Source: Plotosus lineatus (taxonomy: Eukaryota > Chordata > Actinopteri > Siluriformes > Plotosidae). From it: DNA of 64,000 nt. Where the stretch lies: contig CM045731.1 in assembly GCA_024760905.1 (NCBI GenBank), positions 20,495,001 to 20,559,000 of the forward strand, read 5' to 3'. The position numbers and the translations under genes were made by a program. The notes below the pieces were generated by a model, which was not told the origin of the DNA, did not search any database, and worked only from the letters and a program-made list of their open reading frames with translations. Below are positions 10,568 through 24,567 of this stretch, piece by piece (the stretch's first letter is position 1; the number at the start of each line of letters is the position of its first letter).

Positions 10568-13500
10568 GTAAATACCTGCTGCTCCTCCTCCCGAGTCTGA
10601 AACACACGTCAGTGGCACTGCTCGCAGCAACTAAAGAGTTTATTTTTCCTTTAGTCCTGCCAGGTTTGGGCTTATTTACATCACTTCCAGCAGCTTGATG
10701 TTTTACTCCAGTTGCTTTCTTTCTTCTCAACAGAAATGCATGCTTCTATTCTTCAATACAACAATTCAAGTTCTCCAATACCACCTGCATCGTTTATTTT
10801 TCTAAACAACCATGCATCCTTTTTATTCTTCAACATTACAACCATGCAATCTTTTATTCTTCAATATTACAACCATGCAATCTTTTATTCTTCAATATTA
10901 CAATCATGCAGCTTTTTATTCTTCAATATTACAACCATGCAGCTTTTTATTCTTCAATATTACAACCATGCAGCTTTTTATTCTTCAATATTACAACCAT
11001 GCAATCTTTTATTCTTCAATATTACAACCATGCAGCTTTTTATTCTTCAATATTACAACCATGCAAGTTTTTATTCTTCAATATTACAACCATGCAAGTT
11101 TTTATTCTTCAATATTACAACCATGCAGCTTTTTATTCTTCAATATTACAACCATGCAGCTTTTTATTCTTCAATATTACAACCATGCAGCTTTTTATTC
11201 TTCAATATTACAACCATGCAGCTTTTTATTCTTTTATTCTTCAACATGACAACCATGCAGCCTTTTATTCTTCAATACGACAACAATGCATCTCTTTTAT
11301 TCTTCAATATTACAACCATGCAGCTTTTTATTCTTTTATTCTTCAATATTACAACCATGCAGCTTTTTATTCTTCAATATTACAACCATGCAGCCTTTTA
11401 TTTTTTAGCATGAACAAGCATGCACCTTTTAATTCTTTAAAAGAAAACACACTATGCATCATAAATTTGATAATGAATCAAGCATTTAATAGAAGGTTTA
11501 TAGGAATTTTATGCAGCCTCTAGTTATCAGATCAATAGTGGTGCGTGCGTCGTGATGCCAGAGGTGTGACAGATGTCGAAGTTTGGTGATACACTGACAA
11601 AACACCCCGATGTAAAATTAACACCTTACACCTATCGGTGTTGGATTAACTCCTGGATCACAGAAGGAATTTCTTTCCAGCTGGACATGAAGGAACACTA
11701 GGAGCACTGGCGGTTTAAGCAGCATCCAGATGTTTCTTCACTCTCTGCTTTTTTCTTTTTTTTTTCTTTCTTTATTTTCCATGCAGTGTATTCATTATGG
11801 AAACGCACACCAGAAATGAGGCAGAATGGTTCTTGGATTTCTTTCTTGTATGCATGTAGTCCTTTTTCTAAATGAATAACTGTGTATTATCGCATTAAAG
11901 TGGTGCCTTGTTTGTTTAAGATTAGGGTTAATAAAGTCTGACAAGGTTTATAGACGATAAAGAACAAATCACACTGGTATGAATGAGAAGGCAGAAGCTC
12001 GGATTCCGTCATAATGTGTGCTGTGAAACAGGCAGAGTTTCGTGGAGGTCTGAAGTTCAGGCAATGTGAAAGATTATCTCTGAGAAATTTCTTTCACTTT
12101 GCAAAAAAAAAAATGAATTCAGAAAATTAAATAATAAAAAAACCTTTTATAGGTATTAATTGTATGCCTTTGACCTGACTGGGCAAGCACAAAAGCATTT
12201 AATTTTTTTTACGCATTATGTTTTTAATATAAAACAATTTGGCTTTACAGAAAAATGTTCGAACATCATTAGAGAACGTAGCATATTAACGTAGCATTTT
12301 AAGGCCGAGGTGGCATTTCCGTGTCGAGTCCTCTCTGTGCTTACATAGGTTTCTTCTGAGTACTCCTGGTTTCCTCCCACAGTCCAGAGACATGCACATC
12401 AGGTTTCAAACTGCCCCAGGTGTGAATGTGAATATTGTGTGTGTGTTTTGTTATGTTGTGATAAACTAGTGAGCTATTAAAGGTGTCCCCTGCAAAAATT
12501 GTCCAGGAAACAGTAAAAACCTATTGGCTATTTTTTGGTATAATAAATGCCACCATGTGTACCTGATATAGACGATATAGACGCTCCCAGACTTATGTTT
12601 TAGTTTATTTGTTTGTTTGTTTGAAGATTACACAAAAACATTATGTGCAAATTTGCATGAAATTTGTCCCAGTGATGGGGATTTGGACAAGAAAGTATCC
12701 ATTTGGAGATGATTCGGATTAAATTGTGGATCTAATTTTTTAAAGGATTTCTTAACATTGGCAGATAGGATGATTGATATTGGTGATTGATGAGTTTGGC
12801 AGTGGTTTGTGCTCTCCGAGTGCTCATGTCTGAACTGTGTGCTGTTTTCTTTTATCACATAAAAAGCTTAATTTCATAATTTTTAAAGCATCTTGGCTCT
12901 ATAGGATTTCTTTGCTTGTGCCTCAGACATTTCTAAAAAATCTTATACTGTTTTAATCCCGCAAGGGAAATTATTACCTCTGCATTTAACCCATTCAAAG
13001 TGAGCACACGCCCTGGAGCCGTCCTGAGAGCAGTTGGGGGCTGAGGTGCCTTGCTCGAGGGCCATGAAGGTGAAGAAAGGGAAGGTGCAGCTCATTCACC
13101 TGTCACCACGCATTTTTCCTGCTGATTTAGGAATTGAACCAGCAACCTTTCGGTCCCAAAGCTACTTCTCTGACCATTAGGCTACAGCTAGTTTGCACTT
13201 AATGGTAGTTATGTCGTCTCAAACAAGTGTTCACAAGTTCCTGTTAATTGAGTGTAATTCAGAATTGATTTACACTCACTCATCAATTTGCCAAAAGCGT
13301 CTCACCTTATTAGGATTGTGGAGAACCTGAAGACTTTCTCAGCTGACACTGGATGAAGGCGGGTTACACCCTGAATGGCTCTCTAGACTATTGCAGGGCA
13401 AATACACACATATAATCATTCCCACTCTCAGCCAGAAGCAATTTAGAACAGCCAATTAGACTAATATGAATTTCTTTGGACTGTGGGAGGAAAAAGGAGT

Positions 13501-14685
13501 ACTGGAGGAAACACATGCAAGCACAGGGAGAAACTCGACAGAGAAACACCTCAGCATGAGACTCTTGACCTAGACCTCCTTGTTGAGAGGCGGACATGCT
13601 AACAATTACACTACTGATTCGCACTTTATTTGAACTCTAGTGCACTACATCACATGTAGAAGTTTTAGATAGGGATCAGTCCAGGGCTCAGCATCTGACA
13701 CAACACGGTTTGTAATATCATGTGCCAAATAGATTTTCCATCCGCTTTTAAGACACGCATGGTCTCCGGTTCTGGTTGTAGATGCACTGTAAGTAAATGA
13801 TAGAGATTTGCAGCATGAAAGTAAAAGACATGAGCTTTTAAGTATCTTTCCAGATGTGGCCTATCATACCACAAACATGTCGCATTCCTTTCTTCTTCAG
13901 TGTTGATCACTTGTATCAAGCTCAGCATAAGTGTTAAAGACAATAAGGCATGGCTGTCACTTCTCTTACTTCAATAAATATTCAGTTGTATTTCTTTGGA
14001 AGTTTATCAAACAGAATGTCGCATATTATGAGCTGATTCTAATTATTAGCCTTGCAGATGAGAGATAATTTGCTTCTCTGTCAGTGCTGAAGTTGTGAAA
14101 CAAAGGCATGTGTCTCTTCCCTGTCCTTTGCAGCGATCAGGAAAGGAAAGCTGTTTGTTTTGGCCGTCTTTAAATCGGTGACCTTAGCCCATTGTATTTA
14201 CTCAGCAAGCTGGACCATGACCGGAAGACGGGGGAGTGCTGTTTGGAGACTCCGGGGGTTCTGGCGTAGCTAGACGTTCCTCCGATGGACTGTTAAGATT
14301 GAGAGTGGTGGTTAAAAAAAAAAAAAAAATCCCTGCATCAATACACAGCAAGAATGGAATGCTAGCATTTGAATTCAATTTGAAAGATTTTTCCTACTGG
14401 TGCAAATAACATGCAATACTAGTATACTGGTATAGAGGATGATAAAAGAATAAGAGTTTAAGGTATTAAGATAAAACCCGTAGAGAGGAAGTTTCGGGCA
14501 TTGATGGCTCACTGGATAAAGTTCTGGGTTATTAATCAGATGGTTGGGGGTCCAACTGAGCAGTAATTCTTGGTCCATTGAGCAAGGCCCTCCCCAGCTG
14601 CTCAGAGGTATTAATGAGAAAAATGTAAGTCGCTATGAATACAGGTGTCTACCAAATACAGTAAAATTCGATTTCCAGATTGCCC

Positions 14686-14744
<59 letters not shown>

Positions 14745-14943
14745 GGCTATGAGATGGACTGGTGAACTCTTCAGGTCAGCTGTTCCCCACCTTGATAAAG
14801 AAGAGCATAAGAAGTTAACCTGGAGGTTGGAAGTTCAAATCCAGGATGATGCCGAGAGCCCTTATGAACTGATTGGCTGGGCTGTCTAGGAAGGCAGTGG
14901 TGGCATATGGCCACTTTCTTGAATATGCATGAGCAATAGTTGC

Positions 14944-15041
<98 letters not shown>

Positions 15042-16328
15042 CTCTGCTGGGGAAATGGCTTTTCCAGGCTGATAACTACTGTAGTGGATGTGCAATTACA
15101 CTTAATTCTGGTACAGTATAGCAGAAAAGCATGCTACCCAAAGTCATACGTGCCCCCTACTATTTGAGAAGCACTGGCCATGTGGGAGCTCACCACGAGC
15201 CTTTCCTCGCTGGCATTCGTAACGTGCAAACGCATAAAATTCTCCTCCCTATTCTCTGTTACGCACCACCTCCTGCCTGCCCACGTGACATCTTCGCCAC
15301 AGTCGATGATCGGAAGGGTTAGTTTACTTATTGTTTTTTCTTGTTTTATTATTATTATTTATTATTAATTATTATTCATTTTAATGTACATTTTTAAATT
15401 ATTACTACTACAGTATTCTGAAATATTTTTTGTTTTTACATGTTTATCTTTAATATATTAGGTCAAATATATGTGTTTGTGGCAGGTTATATGAGTTTGG
15501 GAGGGGCTGGAATGGATTAATTGGTTTTCTGTTATTTCTTTTTCCCTATTTTTCCTTAATTTCCTTATTTTTTAATTTTTCGATGAATATTTTTGTACTG
15601 CCCTTCTTGGGGAGATAGAGCAGTATGTAATTACTGTATATACATATATTATGACCTCAACCTCACTGGTACACTTCCTGTGTGTGTGGTGTGATGGCAT
15701 AGGGGTGAGCATGTCCACCTCACAGCCAGAAGGACCTGGGTCCAAGTTCCAAGCGTTCCTGAGTGAAATTTGTATGTTCTCCCTAGGCTTGTGTGGGATT
15801 CCTCAGGGTACTCCAGTTTCCTCCCACAGCTCAAATACAGTGGTACCTCACCTTACTATAGTTCCAGCAAATGAAAAAGCCAGGTTACAAAAAACGTTTT
15901 CCTAAAATTTTTGTCTCTGGATACGAAACAAGTTCACATTATGAAAGCACCATCTCAAAAAGTCAAAAAATGCACGAGTTGCTCTCCCATTGATTACATT
16001 TCCCAACATCCCGCCCCGTTGGCCTCTCATTGGCTATCTCCCAACATCCTGCCCCGCTGGCCTCCCATTGGCTAGGAGGGGTGATGCAGCTCCCTCCCAT
16101 TGGCTATTATGGAGCACCCATAATGCTTTTCGTGTAAAGGACAGAGTTTTTCGAGTATGCTCATTGCAACTTTATCTTTTGGCTCAGGCTTTTAACCTTG
16201 CATAAACATTTGTAAGATTACAACTCTGCTAAGAAGACATGATCAACACATGTTCACACACATGCATGTGTGATTCCCAGTGCGAGTGAAAAGACTTGCA
16301 ATTCACTGAGGCATGAGGTAGCGAGGGA

Positions 16329-16377
<49 letters not shown>

Positions 16378-18129
16378 ATGTATGGATGGATGGAGAGAAG
16401 AGATAGAGACAGCTTGTATTATTCCTCGAATGAAGCATGTGCCTGCTCTCTGTGGTTGGTCATGGGCGTTTGTGACCAGGGAAGCATATCTGAGAGGTGG
16501 GAATTGGTGGCGAATAAATTGTGGAGAAATTCTCTGGCCAATCAGAATCGAGCATTCAGTTGTCCTTGGATATAAGTGAAATAATTACACAACATTGCCA
16601 ATCGTGAGATCCCAGTCCCAGTGTGAAACATGTGAAAATTATTTGTGGCAGATGATGAGTTTTGAGACTTTCCCACCACCAAAAGCAGATGGGAGCACTT
16701 ACTTCGGATATGGGATATGATTTTGCTAAATGATGTAAACGTTAATACAGCTTCTTGTTGCTTGCATACCAGGGACAAAGTTGCATGTACCCAAAGTAGT
16801 AATCTTCAGTTCTTCAAGCACGAGAATATAGAACATATCCGCATCTATACATAGTTGATAGGTAAGTAAAGTTAAAGACAAGTCTGATGACACCGGAAGA
16901 GGAAACAGAGGGCCTTGAGGTGTGAGGTTGCAGCATGTATTTATATTTTATATACATCTTATGCATTATTTTTGAATGTTTAATTGTTATTATAAGCATT
17001 TATAGTGTGGAATATGCATTTATTGATATTATATATACAGTGGTACCTCATCTTACAAAATTAATCTGTTCCAGAGGCAGTTTTGTAACCTGGATTTTTC
17101 GTAAGTAGAACCGCATTTTATATGTAAAACGCATGATTCGTTCCAAGGCCCCCAATACGACCCCCTAAACACTTTAAAAATTATAAAAGCATACCTTTTA
17201 AGGTACTTCGTTCATGTTGTCCATGTCTTCTTAGCAGAGTTTAATCTTTACAAATGTTTATGCAAGGTTAAAAGCCTGAGCCAAAAAATAAAGTTGCAAT
17301 GAGCACACTCGAAAAACTCATGAAACAACAGTAACTCTGTCCTTTTACATGAAAAGCATAATGGGTATTATGTAGCTACAGCTCCATAATAGCCAATTGG
17401 AGGAAGCTGCGCCATCCCTCCTAGCCAATGGGAGGCCAGTGGGGTGGGAGGACGTGCTACAACACAATCACATTTTGTCTCTTAAACTTTTCAACGAAAA
17501 TAAATGAAAAAAATAATACAAGATAAAATCGAGATTTTTTATTATTTTTTTCTAACAGGTGGAACCATAGAACGCAATCAAGCATTCAAATGCATTCCCT
17601 TCTATTATTGTAAAAGATATTTTTTTGGGATTTTTTCTAGATATCCTAACCTAACAGGCGCCTGATGGACTCGCGTGTCCCATGTTGGCCACATGACATA
17701 AAGGAAATTTTTTTTGTTGGGTTTTGGAAGTTTGAGATAGTCCTCTTTTCCGACATGAAGATGCACGTCCACACGCCTTGTGTTGTTTTAGTTGGTGGAA
17801 GGAAATTCCTTCCTCCTCCTCCTTCTTCTTCTTATTTTTCTGTCAAAAAAAGGACGCCCGACATCCACAGCAGCTTATCCTCCACTTGCCTGCAGTGGCC
17901 TTGACATATTTACAATGCTCTCGGAATAAAGGTCAAGAACCAAAGTTGCACTTCAGCTTCAAAACATGTAAACATATCCAAAGCAGATTCACTTGTCAAA
18001 GGTCTTCTTGACACCGTTAACCCTCGAGTCTTGTGTGAATCCTCCGCCCGAGATAGGTTACAAGTATGGAAGATTTGGCATCGGCATAATGATGCTATTA
18101 GCCAGGAATTCCTTGAGGGCAAGCAAGGC

Positions 18130-18161
<32 letters not shown>

Positions 18162-19091
18162 CCCCCCCAGAGACGGGTTGGGAGTGTGTCCAAGTATGGT
18201 ATAATTCTCCTGTCTCATCTCTCTAATAACGAACAAAGAATATCATAATGGCCCCTAATTTGAGAGCAGCACATGTGCTTATGTCAGCGCCTCAGGTGTT
18301 GCACAACCAAGTGTGGCGCCCTCTCTGTAACTTCACAGGAAACAGAAATGTTCTTCATAATATTTAGTGTGGAAACATTTTCTCATGCTGATCTTAATGT
18401 GTTCGGTACCATGTAGCCGGAAGCAGTCTGTATTTCTAAAGTTAGATTTACTTTGAACTGTGTATACTTTTAGATGACTAAAAATGTATCCTATCCTGCA
18501 GTTATTCTTAGTATCGGTTTAGTTATACAGCCAGGTGGTATAGAGCGAGGGCATTATAACACCATGTTTACGCAATCGCACAAACAATCCACAGCGGGGT
18601 CTTGTCTGCTGTTCTAGAGAGTATTTAACTTAGTATTTATAAATGTATTTTTCCAAATGAAAAAAGGAACAAAGAGGTGACAAGGAGCTATGGTGATTAG
18701 TGATTGGTTGTGTGTAGGGCCATGGTTATCAGCGATTGGTTTTGGATGGAGCTGTGGTTTTTACTGATTGGTTGTGGGTGGGAGTATGGTTATTAGTGAT
18801 TGATTTTGGACAGGGCCATTATTTGTGAGTCAAGGCCAAATTTCTCAGAAATGTCTCTTGCCTGATCAGTTTTTTAAATCCTCAATATCAGAAAATTAAT
18901 TTCAATGTAATGTCAAATTTTAAGAGCTTTTGGGATTCATTGACATTTCATACTTTAATTTAGAAAACCTTAAAAACAAATCAATGACCCTCAGTGTCAG
19001 AAAGAAAAGGGGGGAAGAGGAGGGAGAGTGAGAAAGGGGAAGGGAGAGAAGGCAGGCAGAGAAAAGAGAGACAGAGATAAGAAATGGGGGA

Positions 19092-19187
<96 letters not shown>

Positions 19188-20962
19188 TCAGGTTTTGAAA
19201 AGATAATGATGACTGACTGACTGACCCATTTCAAAACAAATAGATTGTTCCTGACAGATGTGTTGGTGTTGTAGTTTGCGTTACTGTGGTAGAAAACTTA
19301 ATACACTAGTTTGTCTTCTGCAAATGGCCAGTGTGTATGGAGCTTGGCTGCTCCAAATTGCCCCTATGTGTGCATATGAATGGTTGAGTCTGTTGCCTTG
19401 CGATGGTCTGATTAACTGTTCAGGGTGTACTCCGCCTTTGCTCAGTGTCAGCTGAGATAGGCTTCAGCCTCCCCACAACCCTAATAGTGAAATTCATACA
19501 AATATTCAGACTCATACTAAAGGGTAATTTGGAAAAGCCAGTTAGCCTGATGTGCCTGTCTTTGGACCATGGGAGGAAATTGGAATGCCTGAAGGATACG
19601 TACTCAAGCACAGGAGGAACATTCAAACTCCACACAGAAACTCCTGAGCTTGGGATTTGACCGCAGGACTTTCTTATTAAGGCAGATGTGCTAATCCCTA
19701 TGCCATCGTGTGGCCCTTATTTACATTTACAACATTTGGCAGACACTCTTATCCAGAGTTATACTGTCTTCCTTTCGGCTTTTTCCCTTTTACTCGGGAG
19801 TCGCCACAGCGAATCATCTGACTCGCACGTTTGATTTGGCAGAGGTTTTTATGTCGGATGCCCTTCCTGTCACAACCCTTTTAGCAAGGGACAGAAACAC
19901 GCTGACGACTTTGCAGCCTGCTCTTTACGAAAGTCAGCAATGGTTCTTTTACATGCCTCTCACCATAGACAGTGAGAGACATGGCCCGCCTTTGATAACC
20001 CGTTAGCCGCACTGGGGGGGACAGTGACAACCTTGTGGAGAGTGGGACTCGAATCCCCAACCTTTGGATCAGCGATCCAGTGTCGTGCTCAAGGGCGCAA
20101 CAGTGGTGACAGTGGGTATTAAACCACTGACCTTCAGATTAGTAACTCACTACAATAAACACTAAGCCACCACTGCCACACTGCCCAAAGGGACAATTTG
20201 GAGTAGCCAGTTAGTCTAATGTGCATGCCTTTGAACTCTTGGAGGATACCGGAGTTTCTGGAGGAACCCACACGAGCACAAGAAGAACATGCAAATTCCA
20301 CACAGAAATGCCTGGGCCAAACATGAGACTCAAACCCAGGACCTTCTTGCTGTAAAGCAGACGTGCTAACCACTACACCACCGTGCCACCCCAATTTAAT
20401 GACATATAAAAGTTAATCAAGTAATTTAGGCTGAATATCAAGCAGCAGTACTGGTCATGAAATTTTCCTCAGAGTAAGTGCTTTTTCAGGCCACAATTTT
20501 ATAGCCCAGTGAAAAAGATTAATACCTAGACTGTCATTAAACTGAAGGATATTAGATGCAATCATGTTTTATATTTAATTATGTTTTATTTGACTTCTTG
20601 GTGGGAAAAGCATTTGGTCTGTATTAAGAATAGCTCCTTACCTAGCAGTTGCTGTTGCTAATCTCACGGTCTTACACTTGCACCCCCCGAAAACCATGCT
20701 GCCAAATCAGCAGTGTGGCTCAATGACGTGGTTTTTTTCTCCAAGCCTTTCTCCAAGTTAAGCTTCATAAGTGGCCAACTAAACAGAGTACCGCTGAGAA
20801 TGAGAAGAACTTTTTTAGTGAGGCAGAAGGAGAACAAGCCTGCTAGAGTCCTTGGCTTTCTTTCATTCTTTCAACTTTCCATCTCTCCTCAACTTTGCAT
20901 CCCAACCCAGGCGTTGTATCACTGAAACATTTTCTGAAAAAGGACAGTCATAGTCTGTCACA

Positions 20963-21000
<38 letters not shown>

Positions 21001-24000
21001 TGAGTGAGAGAGCGAGAGAGAGAACTTTGGCCAATATAGCTGTGAACGATTGACAGGGCTGTCAGGTCCACCCTTGTTATGTGGTAAAGCTAGTGAGTTG
21101 GTATTGTTCGTGGTGTCTGTGTACATGTTAGTGATGCTACGATCAGAGATCGTATATATAGTGACTAGAAACTGCAATGTTTTTTGGGTGATGATGTTTG
21201 TCTCTCTCTCTCTCTCTTGTTATCAGTTTTGAGTATGCGGCACTCTGGGACACACTCGGCAAATGGCCGGCAGCAGGGAGCATGCATATTATCTCCCCAG
21301 GGAGATGTAGTCAGCACTATGTCTGTCTGTCCATCTGTAGACTGTCCTCTGAGTTCTTTGCTTTTCTTTGGCAGACCAAATATATAAAGTAGGTAAACTG
21401 TCTACTCCAAATCGCCTATGAGTGTAAAGTTTTGATTGTGCCGGTTAGACCTGTGATAGACTGATGACCTGTCCTAGATGTACTCCGGAGTAGTCTTATC
21501 TGAAGTCAGCTGAGATTGGCTCCAGTTTGCCACAACTCTGTCAGATAAGTGGTTTAGGTAATGGATGAGCCTCTGATACATAACAAGTGTGGAAATTATT
21601 TTAAAGTCTTACGTGTGCTTTCAGTATGATCACTATTTCTGGTTTCCTGAGCTGTCCGTATATGAACCCTTTTAACGTTGTGATCATGCCTCTTGTGCCC
21701 GTGAGACGCAGCTATATTTTGGAAGACAAAATGAAAACCACATGTACAGATTTGGCAAAAGCTAAAAGAAACGAAAAAGCCCTGCCTGCTGCTATGATTT
21801 ATTGAGTTTAGCATTAGTTAAATCAAAGCTGAGTAATAACACAAACTTGATCATTGACTGGCCGCGCTCAACTGCTCTTTTCATTCATCTCTTTTAATTA
21901 TATAATTATAATAGTATCGGACCAATATTACGCATTGTGCACAGGTGATGGAAACCACATGCCGCCGTTTCTCAGTTTTGACACTTGCTGTCAGCAGGTT
22001 GGTCTTCGAAGATGTTGTCAAGCAGTCAGACATGACCTCAAGGGATAGCTGACAAATTTGATGACTCTTGCCTGCAACAGTTTGCGATCTGTATGGAATC
22101 CACCTGTGTATCTAAACACTTAAAAATAAATTGTGTTTCGTATAATATGGAGTTTTTAACACCCAGTGCAACTAACTGGGCTATCAAAGGCTGGCTATGT
22201 CTCTTTCACTTTCTATGGTGAGAAGCATGTAAAAGAACCATCAACATGTGTCTGCATTGCAATGGCCTGGCGAGTTGTCCAGGATGTACTTTGCCCTCGC
22301 CCAGAGTTGAGATGAGTACCAGTCTCCCCGTGACACTAATTAGGAAAATGAATGAATGGAGTACTCGATATGTTTGAGAAAAACTCCACAAAAAATTTGT
22401 CGCCTCATATTTTATAAACCAGGGTGGTGTAGTGATACCACATCTCTCTCACAACAAGAAGGTCCTGGGTTTGAGTTTTGGATTAAGTGAGAGCATCTCT
22501 TTGTGAAGTTTGCCTGTTCTCCCAGTGCCTACATGAGTTTCCTCCAGGTGCTTCATTTTTTTCACCCACAGTCCATGGACATGCATATTAGATCCTGTGG
22601 CTTCGCCAACTTGCCCCATCTGTGAGGGAGTGTTGATCGTTGTGTTTGTCTGTGTGTGTTACTCTTGCAATAGTCTGGCGAGCTATTCAAGCTGTTCTCC
22701 ATCTTTTCCCAGAGTTGGCTGAGATAGGCTCCATCCTCTCCGTGATCCTAGTAAGAAGTGTTAAGCATTTTAGTAAATGGATGGATGAATGAGTGTTTCT
22801 TTATAAGGGAGGCCACAGAAGCTTTTAAATGTACCATATGGGTAACACACAAGTCTTTCTCAGAGGGTTAAATTAGAAATGATTCAGATACAGTGGAACC
22901 TCAGAATCCAAATGCTGTAGAGTCCGAACAAATCGGAATCTGAACAAAAAATCCATGAGTTTTTCCGTCTGGGAAACCGAACAAAAACCCGAAGTCAAAC
23001 TCGAGAAACTCGCGAGAAAAAACGAGACCGAGAGGGAGGAAAAGTGCGTGACTTCCGGAAGTTGTTGATACTATGTATGTTCTGAGGAAGTCCAGAAGTT
23101 GTTGCTACTATGTAAGGTCTGTTTGGGCTTTTACACCCAAGCCTAGTGGCTCATCAGGCCAGTGCTTTATGTATCACCCTAATAAAGCTGTCCTGTGGAA
23201 GTCCAGAAGTTGTTGGTACTATGTATCACCCTCAAAGCTGTCCTGGGGAAGTACGGAAGACGTTGATACAGTACTATGTAGTATCACAAGCACGAAAGCT
23301 AAAGCTAGCGCTAAAGCACTAAAGCTAACTAATCACTAACGCCATATACCACCTCCAGCGGCAAATACGATTTAGAGTACCGAACAGAAAACCCACAGAT
23401 CGGCTTATAGGCATAACCGCCTAAACAAACCTGAAGTGGATGTATGGATTTATGGATGTATGCATGTATGTTAATTTTAGTGTTTAATTTTAGGCTCTCA
23501 CAAAAGAGTTGAGCGTTGAAATGCGTGTTAGAGAGGGGCGTGGCTCTCACACGCCAGTGGAGTGCTGAACACACACACCTAATTCCATTTAATCACGGGC
23601 TATAAAGACTGACAGCATCATTCCCTGTGCTAGAAGACTGTCCATCTCTGGCTCTCTGCTCTGTGCTACACCAGTTCCCGCTTTAGTTTGATTTCCGTGT
23701 TTCTCCGCATCTATATTACAGTGACTATGATTTCCCTGTTTCATCAATAAAAACAGTAGTAATTATTGATCACAGGGAAGGCACTAGAGCATGGGCACTA
23801 GAGCACTAGAAACACGGAAATTAAACTAAAGCAGGATCTGGTCACGGGATCACGGGAAATCACGGGAAAATGCGACAATCTTCTAGCACCAGGAATGGCG
23901 CTGCTAGTCTTTATAGCCTGTGATTAAATGGAGTTAGATGTGTGCGTTTAGCACTCCACCGGCTTGTGAGAGCCACGTCCCTCTCCAATGCGCATTTCAA

Positions 24001-24494
24001 CACGCAACTCATTTGAGAGAGAGAGAGATAGGCCATAACAAACTAAAATTAAAGCCACAGAAAAATTAAAGTGTCTCTCACAAGACAGACCATAACAGTG
24101 TATTGTATTCAATAATTTTTTCACTTAATTTGAGGACCTATGGTATGAGTTACAGTACCATTAACTTCTGTTCAAAAGACAACAGAACGGATTAAGATCA
24201 TTTACATTATTTGTAATGGGAAAAGCGGATTAGGACTCCGAACAAATCTGAATCCGAGTAACTGTCTGGAATGGATTAAGTTTGAGTACCAAGGCTCCAC
24301 TGTATATGTAAATAAATATCAGGTAGCCATGGCCTAATGGTTTGAAAATCAAGTTTGCGACTATAAAGTCACTTTGTATGGTGGCTGGTGGGGGGGGGGG
24401 GGGTATGGATGAGCAGCACTTTCTTCTTCCTCCTCCACCTTCATGGCTGAATGCCCTTGAGTAAAGCACCTAACCTGTAACTGCTCTCCAGGTG

Positions 24495-24567
<73 letters not shown>

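Larger units (their letters stand above)
22891..24302. mobile_element. Tigger/pogo-like non-autonomous element (1.4 kb) with internal hairpin
   Basis: The termini are inverted: CAGTGGAACCTCAGAATCC at the left and, reversed, CAGTGGAGCCTTGGTACTC at the right, with TA on both sides (22889-22890 and 24303-24304). The TA target and CAGTGG ends fit the Tc1/mariner superfamily, pogo/Tigger branch. The interior holds an imperfect tandem repeat (23050-23280) and a large inverted repeat (23507-24008). No transposase frame is visible. Confidence 0.82.

Noticed and set aside
10712..11523. Three long overlapping open frames (145-233 codons) rich in Phe, Ile, Leu and Gln
   Set aside because: They are the three frames of the 31-bp minisatellite and lie inside hmcn1 intron 1.
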